Assembly: GCF_036250735.1 (NCBI RefSeq)
Contig: NZ_CP109430.1
Span: 8,618,001 to 8,682,000 of the forward strand
Direction of reading: 5' to 3'
From: Streptosporangium sp. NBC_01495
GTDB taxonomy: Bacteria; Actinomycetota; Actinomycetes; Streptosporangiales; Streptosporangiaceae
Length of the DNA: 64,000 nt
This document shows positions 8,807 through 16,416 of the stretch, in pieces. The position numbers were made by a program, and so were the translations under genes. The notes under the pieces were generated by a model. That model did no database searches. It saw only the letters and a program-made list of their open reading frames with translations, and was not told the DNA's origin. Position 1 is the stretch's first letter; every line of letters begins with the position of its first letter.

Positions 8807-9271
8807 GTGTTGGTCACCGTGCCTGTCTACGCCGCTTACGGCAGCAACATGGACCCGAAGCAGATGGCCCAGCGGGCCCCTCACTCCCCGATCAGGGGGA
8901 CGGGCTGGCTCCAGGGCTGGCGCCTGACCTTCGGCGGGAACGATCTCGGCTGGGAGGGCGCGCTCGCCTCCATCGTCGAGGACTCCGACGACCAGGTTTT
9001 CGTCGTCCTCTACGACGTGCCCGAGTGGGACGAGAGCTCCCTCGACCAGTGGGAGGGCGCGGCGCGCGGCCTCTACCACAAGGTCAAACTCCGGGTGCAG
9101 ACCATGGAGGGCGAGGTCGTGGCGTGGTTCTACGTGCTCGACGGGTACGAGGGCGGGCTGCCCTCGGCCCGCTACCTCGGCATCCTGGCCGAGGCCGCCG
9201 AGCGCGCGGGCGCCCCCGACGACTACGTCAGAGAGCTGCGCGGCCGTCCCTGCACCTCCCTGGGAGGCTGA
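8807..9271 (+). CDS. Gamma-glutamylcyclotransferase-fold protein
   Basis: A 154-residue protein of the GGCT/AIG2 cupin-like fold. The hallmark substrate-binding loop YAAYGSNM is at about residue 8-15 and the conserved acidic region (LDQWEGAARGLYHKV, then VLDGYEGGLPSARYLGIL) follows. Family enzymes release 5-oxoproline from gamma-glutamyl compounds, but many bacterial members have no proven substrate. GTG codons at 8807 and 8819 are both possible starts; neither has a clear ribosome site. It stands alone between lpdA-like and the nucleoside phosphorylase, in the same place as an uncharacterised small gene in the mycobacterial locus. Confidence 0.85.
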   Translation: MLVTVPVYAAYGSNMDPKQMAQRAPHSPIRGTGWLQGWRLTFGGNDLGWEGALASIVEDSDDQVFVVLYDVPEWDESSLDQWEGAARGLYHKVKLRVQTMEGEVVAWFYVLDGYEGGLPSARYLGILAEAAERAGAPDDYVRELRGRPCTSLGG

Positions 9272-9274
9272 GGG

Positions 9275-9476
9275 CGACCTTCCGGGAGAACCCCGGAGAG
9301 CCCTTCTCGGAAAACTCCGGAGAGCCTGAGGGCGACCTCCTCGGGAACTCCCGGAGAGCCTGAGCGCGCCGCTCGTCACCGGCCACACGCGGGAGCCGGC
9401 CGCACGCAGGTATACGCGGGAGTCGGCCGCACGCGAGCATGCGCGGAGGTCCGCCACACGCGGGCACGCGTGGGAG
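9275..9476. repeat. Degenerate intergenic repeats
   Basis: Two blocks of imperfect direct repeats follow the GGCT gene. The first, about 9276-9366, repeats variants of 'ggagagcctgagggcgacc'. The second, about 9378-9478, repeats 'ccgcacgcgggagtcgg'-like units of about 28 bp. Unit boundaries were judged by eye. Confidence 0.6.
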
Positions 9477-9533
9477 GTGGAGTTAACCAAGAGGCCATCT
9501 CGCCTTCACCTGGGAAAATGTCATGATTCCCTG

Positions 9534-9689
9534 GTGAAGGACGTACCTCCCGAAGACGGAAGAACCGGGCGCGGGTCATCCCTGCGCGAGGTGACCTGGC
9601 TGTTCCTGCGGCTGGGTGCCATCGCCTTCGGCGGTCCCGCGGCGCACATCGCGATGATGCACGACGAGGTGGTACGGCGGCGCGGCTGA
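9534..9689 (+). pseudogene. Chromate transporter (ChrA), truncated N-terminal remnant
   Basis: From GTG 9534 the frame encodes SLREVTWLFLRLGAIAFGG then PAAHIAMMHDEVVRRRG and TGA. This is the start of ChrA proteins: the cytoplasmic lead, the first membrane segment with its FGGPAAHI motif, and the conserved 'DEVVRRRGW' loop, where the frame stops one residue early. The remaining several hundred residues are missing. After the stop come two copies of a 26 bp sequence (about 9690-9745) that lead straight into the phosphorylase gene, so the rest of chrA was probably deleted here. Confidence 0.7.
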
Positions 9690-9783
9690 CCGTCCCCTCC
9701 GCTGAGCAGGGGACACGACGTCCTCCGCTGTGCAAGGGACACGACACGCGGCACGAAAGCGGATGACCGGTACGCTCAGTGAC

Positions 9784-12369
9784 GTGACCAATGACCCATA
9801 TGCACTCGCCACCGACGCCGCGGACGCGCTGAGAAGCGCCGTCGGCGTGGACTCCTTCGACGTCGCGCTGGTGATGGGCTCCGGCTGGGTCCCGGCCGCC
9901 GACGCGATCGGCGAGGCGGTCGCCGAGATCCCGGTGACCGACCTTCCCGGCTTCGCGCCGCCCGCCGTGGAGGGCCACGCGGGCCGGATCCGCGCCGTAC
10001 GAACCGAGGCGGGCAAGAACGTACTGATCTTCCTTGGCCGCACCCACCTCTACGAGGGCCGCGGCGTGGAGCCGGTCGTGCACGGCGTACGGACCGCGAT
10101 CAGAGCCGGGGTGGGCACGATCGTGCTGACCAACGCCGCCGGGGGCCTGCGCCCCGAGACCCAGGAGGTCGGCGAGGCGGTGCTGATCAGTGACCACATC
10201 AACCTGACCGGTGCCAGCCCGATTACCGGCGCCACCTTCGTCGACCTCACCGACGTCTACACCCCGCGCCTGCGCGAGCTGGCCCGCGAGGCCGACCCGT
10301 CGCTGGCCGAGGGCGTCTACGTGGCCTTCCGCGGCCCGACGTACGAGACCCCGGCCGAGGTCCGCATGTGCCGCGTCCTCGGCGGCGACATGGTGGGCAT
10401 GTCCACGGTGCTGGAGGCCATCGCGGCCCGCGAGGGCGGCGCCGATGTGCTGGGCATCTCCCTGGTCACGAACCCGGGCGCCGGACTGGTGGGCGAGCCG
10501 CTCAACCACGAGGAGGTGCTGGAGGTCGGCCGTACCACCGCCACACGCATGGGCGGCCTGCTGGCCAGGGTCGTCGGCAAGCTGTGGGCCCGCGAGCCGC
10601 GAGTCGGCCCCCTCCCCGTCGGGCCGATTCGAGAAAACGTCCGGCTTTCGAGAATCACCCTGGTATCAGGGATCAACAGGAGGCGGGCCCGGCGAGCGGA
10701 CGGGCCCCGGCCCCGAGAGGTGATGATGAGCAGCGATCTCGCAGGGCTCGCCCGTTCCTGGCTGGCCCAGGACCCCGACCCCGACACGCGCGCCGAGCTG
10801 GAGAAGCTGCTGGAGAGCGATGACGGCGACGCGCTGCGCGAGCGGTTCGGCTCCCGGCTGGAGTTCGGCACCGCCGGGCTCCGGGGCGAGCTGGGCGTCG
10901 GCCCCAACCGGATGAACCGGGTGACGGTCATGCGCGCCGCGGCCGGGCTGGCCCGCGTTCTCGGTCCCGGCAAACACGTGGTGATCGGCTACGACGCCCG
11001 GCACAAGTCGGACACCTTCGCCCACGACACCGCGTCCGTGCTCACCGGGGCCGGGCTGCGCGCCTCGGTCCTCCCCCGGCCGCTGCCCACCCCCGTGCTG
11101 GCCTTCGCCGTCCGCCACCTCGGCGCCGACGCGGGCGTGACCGTCACCGCCAGCCACAACCCGCCCCGCGACAACGGCTACAAGGTCTACTGGGGCGACG
11201 GCTCCCAGATCGTGCCGCCGGTCGACGCGGAGATCTCCGCCGCCATCGACGCGACGGGGCCGGTCTCCGAGCTGCCCCTCGGCTCCCCGGGCGACCCCGC
11301 CTGGAGCGAACTGGACGACGGCATCGTGGCCGCCTACCTGGAGGCGGTGGTCGCGCTCCCGATCGGCGACGCCCGTGAACTGCGGGTGGCGTACACCCCG
11401 CTGCACGGTGTGGGCGGCGACACCCTGGCCAGGGCCTTCGTCACCGCCGGGTTCGACGCGCCCGCGACCGTCGAGGCACAGGCCGAGCCCGACCCCGACT
11501 TCCCCACCGTCGCCTTCCCCAACCCGGAGGAGCCCGGCGCGATGGACCTCGCGCTGGAGCTCGCGGAACGGGTCGGCGCTGATCTGGTGCTGGCCAACGA
11601 CCCCGACGCGGACCGCTGCGCGGTGGGCGTGCCGCTGCCCGGCGGCGGCTACCGGATGCTGACCGGCGACGAGGTGGGCGCCCTGCTGGGCGAGCACGTG
11701 ATCCGGCAGACCTCGGGCGACGGCCGCCTGGTGGCGACCACCATCGTGTCGTCGTCCCTGCTCGGCAAGATCGCCGCCGGGTACGGGGTGCGCTACGCCG
11801 AGACCCTGACCGGCTTCAAGTGGATCATGAAGGCCGGTGCGGGTCTGCTGTTCGGGTACGAGGAGGCGCTGGGATACAGCGTCGGCTCCGGCCTCGGGCT
11901 GCCCGTGCACGACAAGGACGGCATCGGCGCGGCGCTGACCGTGGCCGGGATCGCCGCGCGGGCCAAGCTGGAGGGTCGCGGCCTGCTCGACCTCCTGGAC
12001 GACCTGGCACGCCGTCACGGCCTGCACGCCACGTCCCAGCTGTCCTTCCGGGTGGCCGACCTCTCGCTGATCACCGGGGCCATGGCCCGCCTGCGGAGCG
12101 CTCCGCCCGCGCGGCTCGGCGGTCGCGAGGTCGAGGCGGCCGACGACCTGAGTCTCGGCACGGGCGGGCTGCCGCCCACCGACGGCGTCCGCTACCACCT
12201 GGCCGGGGGCGCCCGGGTCGTCGTCCGCCCCTCGGGTACCGAGCCCAAGCTCAAGTGCTACCTGGAGGTCGTGGTCCCGGTGACCGGCGAAGTCTCGGCC
12301 GCCCGCGCGCGGGCCGTACGGGATCTCGACGCCCTGAAGACCGACCTCACCGAAGCCCTCGGCCTCTGA
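9784..12369 (+). CDS. Purine nucleoside phosphorylase fused in frame to a PGM2-type phosphohexomutase/phosphopentomutase
   Basis: One uninterrupted 861-codon frame. Residues of about 1-270 are trimeric purine nucleoside phosphorylase (GRTHLYEG, LTNAAGGL, SDHINLTG, GPTYETPAEVR, VGMSTVLEAIA). A 44-residue Arg/Pro-rich linker follows. Residues 315-861 are an alpha-D-phosphohexomutase (catalytic Ser in TASHNPPRDNGYK, metal site DPDADR, sugar loop GYEEALGYS, phosphate loop RPSGTEPK). In relatives these are two genes, deoD/punA and pmmB. An internal ATG pair at 10723/10726 keeps a Shine-Dalgarno, so a separate mutase may also be made. PNP splits purine nucleosides to (deoxy)ribose-1-phosphate; the mutase sugar loop resembles PGM2 enzymes, which interconvert pentose phosphates. 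Start GTG 9784 is by homology; ATG 9763 and the frame opening at 9730 are alternatives. Confidence 0.85.
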   Translation: MTNDPYALATDAADALRSAVGVDSFDVALVMGSGWVPAADAIGEAVAEIPVTDLPGFAPPAVEGHAGRIRAVRTEAGKNVLIFLGRTHLYEGRGVEPVVHGVRTAIRAGVGTIVLTNAAGGLRPETQEVGEAVLISDHINLTGASPITGATFVDLTDVYTPRLRELAREADPSLAEGVYVAFRGPTYETPAEVRMCRVLGGDMVGMSTVLEAIAAREGGADVLGISLVTNPGAGLVGEPLNHEEVLEVGRTTATRMGGLLARVVGKLWAREPRVGPLPVGPIRENVRLSRITLVSGINRRRARRADGPRPREVMMSSDLAGLARSWLAQDPDPDTRAELEKLLESDDGDALRERFGSRLEFGTAGLRGELGVGPNRMNRVTVMRAAAGLARVLGPGKHVVIGYDARHKSDTFAHDTASVLTGAGLRASVLPRPLPTPVLAFAVRHLGADAGVTVTASHNPPRDNGYKVYWGDGSQIVPPVDAEISAAIDATGPVSELPLGSPGDPAWSELDDGIVAAYLEAVVALPIGDARELRVAYTPLHGVGGDTLARAFVTAGFDAPATVEAQAEPDPDFPTVAFPNPEEPGAMDLALELAERVGADLVLANDPDADRCAVGVPLPGGGYRMLTGDEVGALLGEHVIRQTSGDGRLVATTIVSSSLLGKIAAGYGVRYAETLTGFKWIMKAGAGLLFGYEEALGYSVGSGLGLPVHDKDGIGAALTVAGIAARAKLEGRGLLDLLDDLARRHGLHATSQLSFRVADLSLITGAMARLRSAPPARLGGREVEAADDLSLGTGGLPPTDGVRYHLAGGARVVVRPSGTEPKLKCYLEVVVPVTGEVSAARARAVRDLDALKTDLTEALGL
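10715..10728 (+). promoter_or_regulatory. Internal ribosome binding site for the mutase half
   Basis: GAGAGG (10715-10720) stands 2 nt before ATG 10723 and 5 nt before ATG 10726. It lies inside the continuous PNP-mutase frame and would start a 547-residue stand-alone mutase. Its survival suggests that the linker is a former intergenic spacer whose stop codon was lost. Confidence 0.5.
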
Positions 12370-12551
12370 CCCGGGGCTCATGGTCCGGGGCTCATGGTCC
12401 GTTGACCCGCGCTGCTTCCACGGTTCCCGGCGCGTCCGCACCCGACGGATCGGGCCCCTGCTCCCGCCACCACCGTCCACGGCCGGACTTCGGCCCCCCG
12501 AGCTCCGGACCTGGCCGGGCCGAGCCCGTGCGGGTGACGCGACCGACGCGG

Positions 12552-13337
12552 TCAGGCGAGGAAGGCGGCGACCACCGGCAGGACCGCGACCGCGAAGGCC
12601 GCCAGGGCGTCCGGCGCCCACGTCACCTTGAGCGCACCGGCCCCGGCCGCGGTGCCGGCCGCCGACCCGATGCCGGCTGCGGTCCCGGCCTCGGGTTCCC
12701 CTCCGGTCGTCGTGGAAGCCCCGGCCACCGCCGAAGTTCCGGTCGTCGCGGAAGCCCTGGTCGTCGCGGGGGTTCCGGTCGCCCCCGAGGTCCCGGTCGC
12801 CTTCGGAGCCCCGGTCACGGAGGCCGCGCGCCTGGCGGCCTCCGTGCGTTCGGTGATCTGCTCGGCCACCCAGTCGGCGTGGGTCCTGCCCGCCAGTGCC
12901 TCGGCGGCGGCCTGCTCGCCCTTCGAGCGGACCGGCTCGGTCCTGAAACGGCCCCGCGCGGGCACGGAGGCGGGCTTTCCCCTGCGTGCGGCGGCGGCCC
13001 GCTCGCGGGCCGAGGCCTGCGGCACCCAGCAGCGGACGCTCTCACCGCCGGAGGTGATCGTGATCGAGTGGGACACCGTGACCTCGTCCACGTCCCGCCA
13101 GGGCACGAAGGCGTTCCTCAGCGGGTTGCGGACCCGGACGCCCTCCTCGGACAGGATGACCGCCGGGCGCAGGCAGGTGACGAAGACCAGGGCGGTCAGC
13201 ACCCCCAGCACCGCCGCGGCGATCATCGACGTCCGCCCGCTGTAGCGGACGATCAGATCGACCGCGCTGAACGCGGCGAAGGCCATCCAGACCCAGCCGA
13301 CGATCATCGCGAAGTTGGAGCGGAACACCTGCTTCAT
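12552..13337 (-). CDS. PH-domain (bPH2-like) membrane protein with Thr/Ala-rich tail
   Basis: A 261-residue protein. Two N-terminal hydrophobic segments (about residues 9-30 and 38-60) are followed by a bacterial PH-like module (PAVILSEEGVRVRNPLRN, FVPWRDVDEVTVSHSITI), a basic low-complexity linker rich in Ala/Thr/Gly (repeated ATGTSGATGTP-like units, about residues 175-235) and a final hydrophobic stretch at the C-terminus. The start ATG 13337 has a weak AAGTGAG site; TTG 13343 is an alternative. It lies 32 nt downstream of adenosine deaminase and probably shares its transcript. Function is unknown; many actinobacterial relatives sit at the membrane. Confidence 0.75.
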   Translation of the reverse strand: MKQVFRSNFAMIVGWVWMAFAAFSAVDLIVRYSGRTSMIAAAVLGVLTALVFVTCLRPAVILSEEGVRVRNPLRNAFVPWRDVDEVTVSHSITITSGGESVRCWVPQASARERAAAARRGKPASVPARGRFRTEPVRSKGEQAAAEALAGRTHADWVAEQITERTEAARRAASVTGAPKATGTSGATGTPATTRASATTGTSAVAGASTTTGGEPEAGTAAGIGSAAGTAAGAGALKVTWAPDALAAFAVAVLPVVAAFLA

Positions 13338-13369
13338 CGGCAAAGCTCACTTCACTCGTACGAACCCGT

Positions 13370-14449
13370 TCACGCCTGCCACTTGAGGCGCGCGAAACCG
13401 GGCTTGATGACGCCGTTGATGAGCGCCAGACGCTCGTCGAACGGCAGGAACGCCGACTTCATGGCGTTGACGGTGAACCACAGCATGTCGTCCCAGCCGT
13501 AGCCGAACGCCTCCGACAGCTTGGCGAACTCCTCGGAGACGGACGTGTCGCTCATCAGCCGGTTGTCGGTGTTGACCGTGACCCGGAAGTTCAGGCGGCG
13601 CAGCAGGCCGATCGGGTGCTCGGCCATGGAGGTCGCCGCACCGGTCTGCAGGTTGGACGTCGGGCACATCTCCAGCGGGATGCGCTTGTCGCGGACATAG
13701 GCCGCCAGGCGGCCCAGCTTGGGCTCCCCTTCGCCCTGGACGGAGATGTCGTCGATGATCCGGACGCCGTGGCCGAGCCGGTCGGCGCCACACCACTGGA
13801 TCGCCTGCCAGATCGACGGCAGGCCGAACGCCTCACCGGCGTGGATGGTGAAGTGGGCGTTCTCCCGCTGGAGGTATTCGAAGGCGTCGAGGTGACGGGT
13901 GGGAGGGTAGCCCGCCTCCGCGCCGGCGATGTCGAACCCGACCACCCCGGCGTCGCGGTAGCGGACCGCGAGTTCGGCGATCTCCATGGACCTGGCCTGG
14001 TGGCGCATGGCGGTGAGCAGCGTGCCCACCCGGATGCCACGCCCCTCGGAACCGGCGCCGAAGCCCTCCTGCACGGCCTCGATGACCTCTTCGAGACTCA
14101 GACCCGTGGAGGTGTGCTGCTCGGGCGCGTAACGCACCTCGGCGTAGACCACGCCGTCGTTCGCCAGGTCCTCGGCGCATTCGGCCGCGACCCTGACCAG
14201 TGCCTCGCGCGTCTGCATGACACCGACCGTGTGGTCGAAGGTCTCCAGGTAGCGCTCCAGCGAGCCGGAGTCGGCGGCCTCCCTGAACCAGGCGCGCAGG
14301 CTCTCCGTCTCGGTCGCGGGCAGCCTGTCGTAGCCCGACTCGCGGGCCAGGTCGATGATGGTCTCCGGCCGGAGACCACCGTCGAGGTGGTCGTGGAGCA
14401 ACACCTTCGGAGCCAAGCGGATCTGCTCGAAAGTGGGTAACTGACTCAT
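13370..14449 (-). CDS. add: Adenosine deaminase
   Basis: A 359-residue zinc enzyme that converts (deoxy)adenosine to (deoxy)inosine, feeding the adjacent purine nucleoside phosphorylase. It shows the metal-binding HDH of [10 protein letters not shown] near the N-terminus, [10 protein letters not shown] with the third His and catalytic Glu region, RLGHGVRI, and the late metal/active-site Asp in [11 protein letters not shown]. The start ATG 14449 follows AAAGGA at a 5 nt gap; the open frame extends upstream but without signals. It is transcribed away from the nearby TnpB remnant and ends just before the PH-domain gene. The add/PNP/deoA/cdd grouping supports the assignment. Confidence 0.95.
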   Translation of the reverse strand: MSQLPTFEQIRLAPKVLLHDHLDGGLRPETIIDLARESGYDRLPATETESLRAWFREAADSGSLERYLETFDHTVGVMQTREALVRVAAECAEDLANDGVVYAEVRYAPEQHTSTGLSLEEVIEAVQEGFGAGSEGRGIRVGTLLTAMRHQARSMEIAELAVRYRDAGVVGFDIAGAEAGYPPTRHLDAFEYLQRENAHFTIHAGEAFGLPSIWQAIQWCGADRLGHGVRIIDDISVQGEGEPKLGRLAAYVRDKRIPLEMCPTSNLQTGAATSMAEHPIGLLRRLNFRVTVNTDNRLMSDTSVSEEFAKLSEAFGYGWDDMLWFTVNAMKSAFLPFDERLALINGVIKPGFARLKWQA

Positions 14450-14539
14450 CGTGTTCCTTTCAGTGTGGAGACCCCCGCCTTTAGTGTGGGAAGGAAACGC
14501 GGCAAGGCTCTGCACGGGCTAGCATGCTCGTGCGGTGGC

Positions 14540-14733
14540 GATAACCAAGCCGCCGCACGCATGACCTGCACCACCCTCGCCGCCGGGCCGGCGGAGAGAA
14601 AAAACGCCTGTGGAGCTGTTGTAAGACCTCAAGAGGAGAGTTTTCCTCCTGGCGGGCAACCGGCAGCGAAGCAGGAAACCCAACCCGTGAGGGTTGGAGT
14701 CCCCTGGCTTCAGCCGTGGGGAGGAAGTCAATC
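14540..14733 (+). pseudogene. TnpB (IS200/IS605 OrfB) C-terminal remnant
   Basis: The plus frame reads TTLAAGPAERKNACGAVVRP, then QEESFPPGGQPAAKQETQP and VPWLQPWGGSQS. 'LAAGxAERxNACGAxVRP' followed by a poorly conserved QE-rich tail is how actinobacterial IS605-type TnpB proteins end, after the zinc finger and last RuvC residue. Everything N-terminal is missing, so no nuclease can be made. The sequence overlaps the scaffold-like RNA region described next, as in intact elements, where the omegaRNA overlaps the 3' end of tnpB. Confidence 0.65.
14600..14731 (+). ncRNA. omegaRNA (reRNA) scaffold / right end of an IS200/IS605 element, orphan
   Basis: Downstream of the TnpB tail lies a structured segment typical of IS605-type right ends: a TCCTCCTGGCGGGCAACCGG block at about 14643, a perfect 7 bp stem CCAACCC-GTGA-GGGTTGG at 14680-14697, then a hairpin with ends CCCC (14701-14704) and GGGG (14718-14721) enclosing GGC/GCC, followed by GAGGAAGTCAA. 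In intact elements this RNA guides TnpB, with the guide read from flanking DNA just past the element; here the guide position would begin at about 14732. No left end, tnpA or full tnpB is present. Whether it is transcribed is unknown. Confidence 0.6.
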
Positions 14734-14900
14734 GGCAACCTTACCGTCAGGGGCCTGACCAGTCGGCCTGCGCGAGAACGCCGTCACGGCCTGGCCTGGG
14801 AATGTTCACACAGGTGTCCCGCGCGACGGGACATGGCGTCGATCCCGATACGAAGACACCGGGATCGACGCGTGACGAACCGTCACCGGGTGTCGCCCCT

Positions 14901-15257
14901 TCACTCGCCGTCGCGGTTGACGGTCTCCGGGGAGAAGGCGGGCAGGCAGACGGCGACGTACTCGGCGCCGTCGGGGCCGGAGCTGTAGCGGATCCGCTCC
15001 CCCGGCTCGCACACGAACACCTGCCCCACACCGACCTCGGTCGTGCCTTCGTCGTGCTCCACGATGACGGTGCCCTTGAGCACCAGCGTGTACTCGGCGA
15101 ACTCCGGGGTCTGGGCGGGCTCGTCCCACCCGGGCGGGGCCTTCATGTGCGCGATCGAGATCCCGGCGTCACCGCTGTTGGCCAGACCGACGTATTCGTC
15201 GATCGTCTTGCCACCCGGAACGGGAATCCGTGTCGCGCTATCGATTTTGCGTACCAT
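14901..15257 (-). CDS. Cupin-domain protein
   Basis: A 118-residue single-domain cupin. The core is visible as GISIAHMKAPPGWDEPAQTP (motif-1 region, lacking the usual metal HxH pair), EYTLVLKGTVIVEHDEG, then VFVCEPGERIRYSSG. With few His ligands, metal binding and enzyme activity are doubtful; a small-molecule binding or signalling role is equally possible. The start is ATG 15257. It follows the TnpB remnant region and precedes an AMIN-like lipoprotein on the same strand, about 190 nt further on; that gap contains short CTCAGG/CGCTCT repeats (about 15380-15450). Confidence 0.8.
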   Translation of the reverse strand: MVRKIDSATRIPVPGGKTIDEYVGLANSGDAGISIAHMKAPPGWDEPAQTPEFAEYTLVLKGTVIVEHDEGTTEVGVGQVFVCEPGERIRYSSGPDGAEYVAVCLPAFSPETVNRDGE

Positions 15258-15445
15258 CGGACCAGTCTGTCACCGGTCTCGGGGTGCGGCGCCGCCCAGC
15301 ACCCCCGGCGCGCTCGGTACCCCGCCGCCCTCGGCGCTCTCGGCACCCTCAGCGTCCTGGCGCTTGGGCTGCGGCGCTTCTCAGGGCCCTCAACCCCGGG
15401 GCTGGGCCCTGGTGCTGCTCAGGGCCCTCAGCGCTCTCAGCGCTC

Positions 15446-16051
15446 TCAGTGTGCGATGTCGACGACCAGCCGGTTCGGGCTCTTCTGCTCCAGAACCCGG
15501 AACGGCGCCTTGCGGTCGAGGACGACGCCCACGCTCACCACGCCCTCGAAGTCGCCTATCTTGACCACGTTCTGGACGTTGCCCAGCTGGGCCTGGAAGA
15601 TCGGGCCGCCCTTCCAGGTGGACGTGCCCGCCTCGGTGTGCGCGACGGCCGGGGTCATCGTCAGCCGCAGGTAGGCCCCGCCCTTGACCTTGACCCGATC
15701 TCCCGAACCGTCCTGGAGGAGCTCGGGAACCCACCGCGCCGTGTAACCGGGCAGATCGCCCCTGAGATCGATCACCACCCGGTCGAACCCCTGGTGCTCG
15801 GCGAACCGGGCTCCGGTGACGGTCGGCTGGATGTCGATGGGGCGGTCGACCTCGATCTCCTTGGTGCTCGTCGGGGGGAGCAGCCCGGCCGGAACGGCGG
15901 AGGGCGCGGGGGTCGGCGTGGCCACCGGATCCGCCGGGGCCGTGGTCACCGTGCCCGCCGGGGACGGGGTCGCGGTCTGCGTGGCCGAGCCGCAGCCGGC
16001 CACCAGCAGGAACAGGGGGACGAGTGCGAGGGGAACGAGCGTGCGGTTCAT
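15446..16051 (-). CDS. AMIN-like domain lipoprotein
   Basis: A 201-residue exported lipoprotein. The signal peptide ends in a lipobox (LFLLVAGCGS, Cys 20). A Pro/Thr/Ala-rich spacer (about residues 25-65) precedes a C-terminal beta-rich domain with GFDRVVIDLRGDLPGY and the closing strand SPNRLVVDIAH, characteristic of the actinobacterial AMIN-like lipoprotein family. AMIN domains in other proteins bind peptidoglycan, so a cell-envelope role is plausible but not shown. A GGGGCAGGAGG ribosome site precedes ATG 16051. Confidence 0.85.
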   Translation of the reverse strand: MNRTLVPLALVPLFLLVAGCGSATQTATPSPAGTVTTAPADPVATPTPAPSAVPAGLLPPTSTKEIEVDRPIDIQPTVTGARFAEHQGFDRVVIDLRGDLPGYTARWVPELLQDGSGDRVKVKGGAYLRLTMTPAVAHTEAGTSTWKGGPIFQAQLGNVQNVVKIGDFEGVVSVGVVLDRKAPFRVLEQKSPNRLVVDIAH

Positions 16052-16299
16052 GGTGAGCCTCCTGCCCCGTTAGATGCTCAGGTCTCCGGAGAGGTTCACC
16101 CCCGGCCGTCCACATGCGCCCTGGCCGGATCGTGACACCTTGTCGAGGGGAGAGTCAAGCACCCGGATCACGGCGGGAAGGGTGGCGGGTCACGGCGAGC
16201 ACATCGGCGTCACGAAGGAAGACGTCCCGGAGAAAGGCGTTCCAAGGGAAAGGCTCCAGCACAGAGGCCCCAGGACAGAGGCCCCGAGACGGCCGGGGG

Positions 16300-16331
16300 G
16301 CCGCCGCCGGGCCCCGGTGTCCGGCGGCGGC
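16300..16331. terminator. Strong GC hairpin in the 16052-16416 gap
   Basis: An 11 bp inverted repeat (GCCGCCGCCGG at 16300-16310, complement at 16321-16331) lies downstream of the MFS gene stop on the minus strand. No T-run follows, as is usual in high-GC actinobacteria. The rest of this 365-base gap holds AGAGGCCCC-type direct repeats at about 16262-16285 and nothing coding that I recognise. Confidence 0.5.
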
Positions 16332-16416
16332 ACCCCTCGGCCCTCCCGGGGGCTCGCGTCCCCGTCCCCGTTCCCGTATGGGACGGAAACGCGAGCGGCC
16401 CCGGCGGACGGGACGG

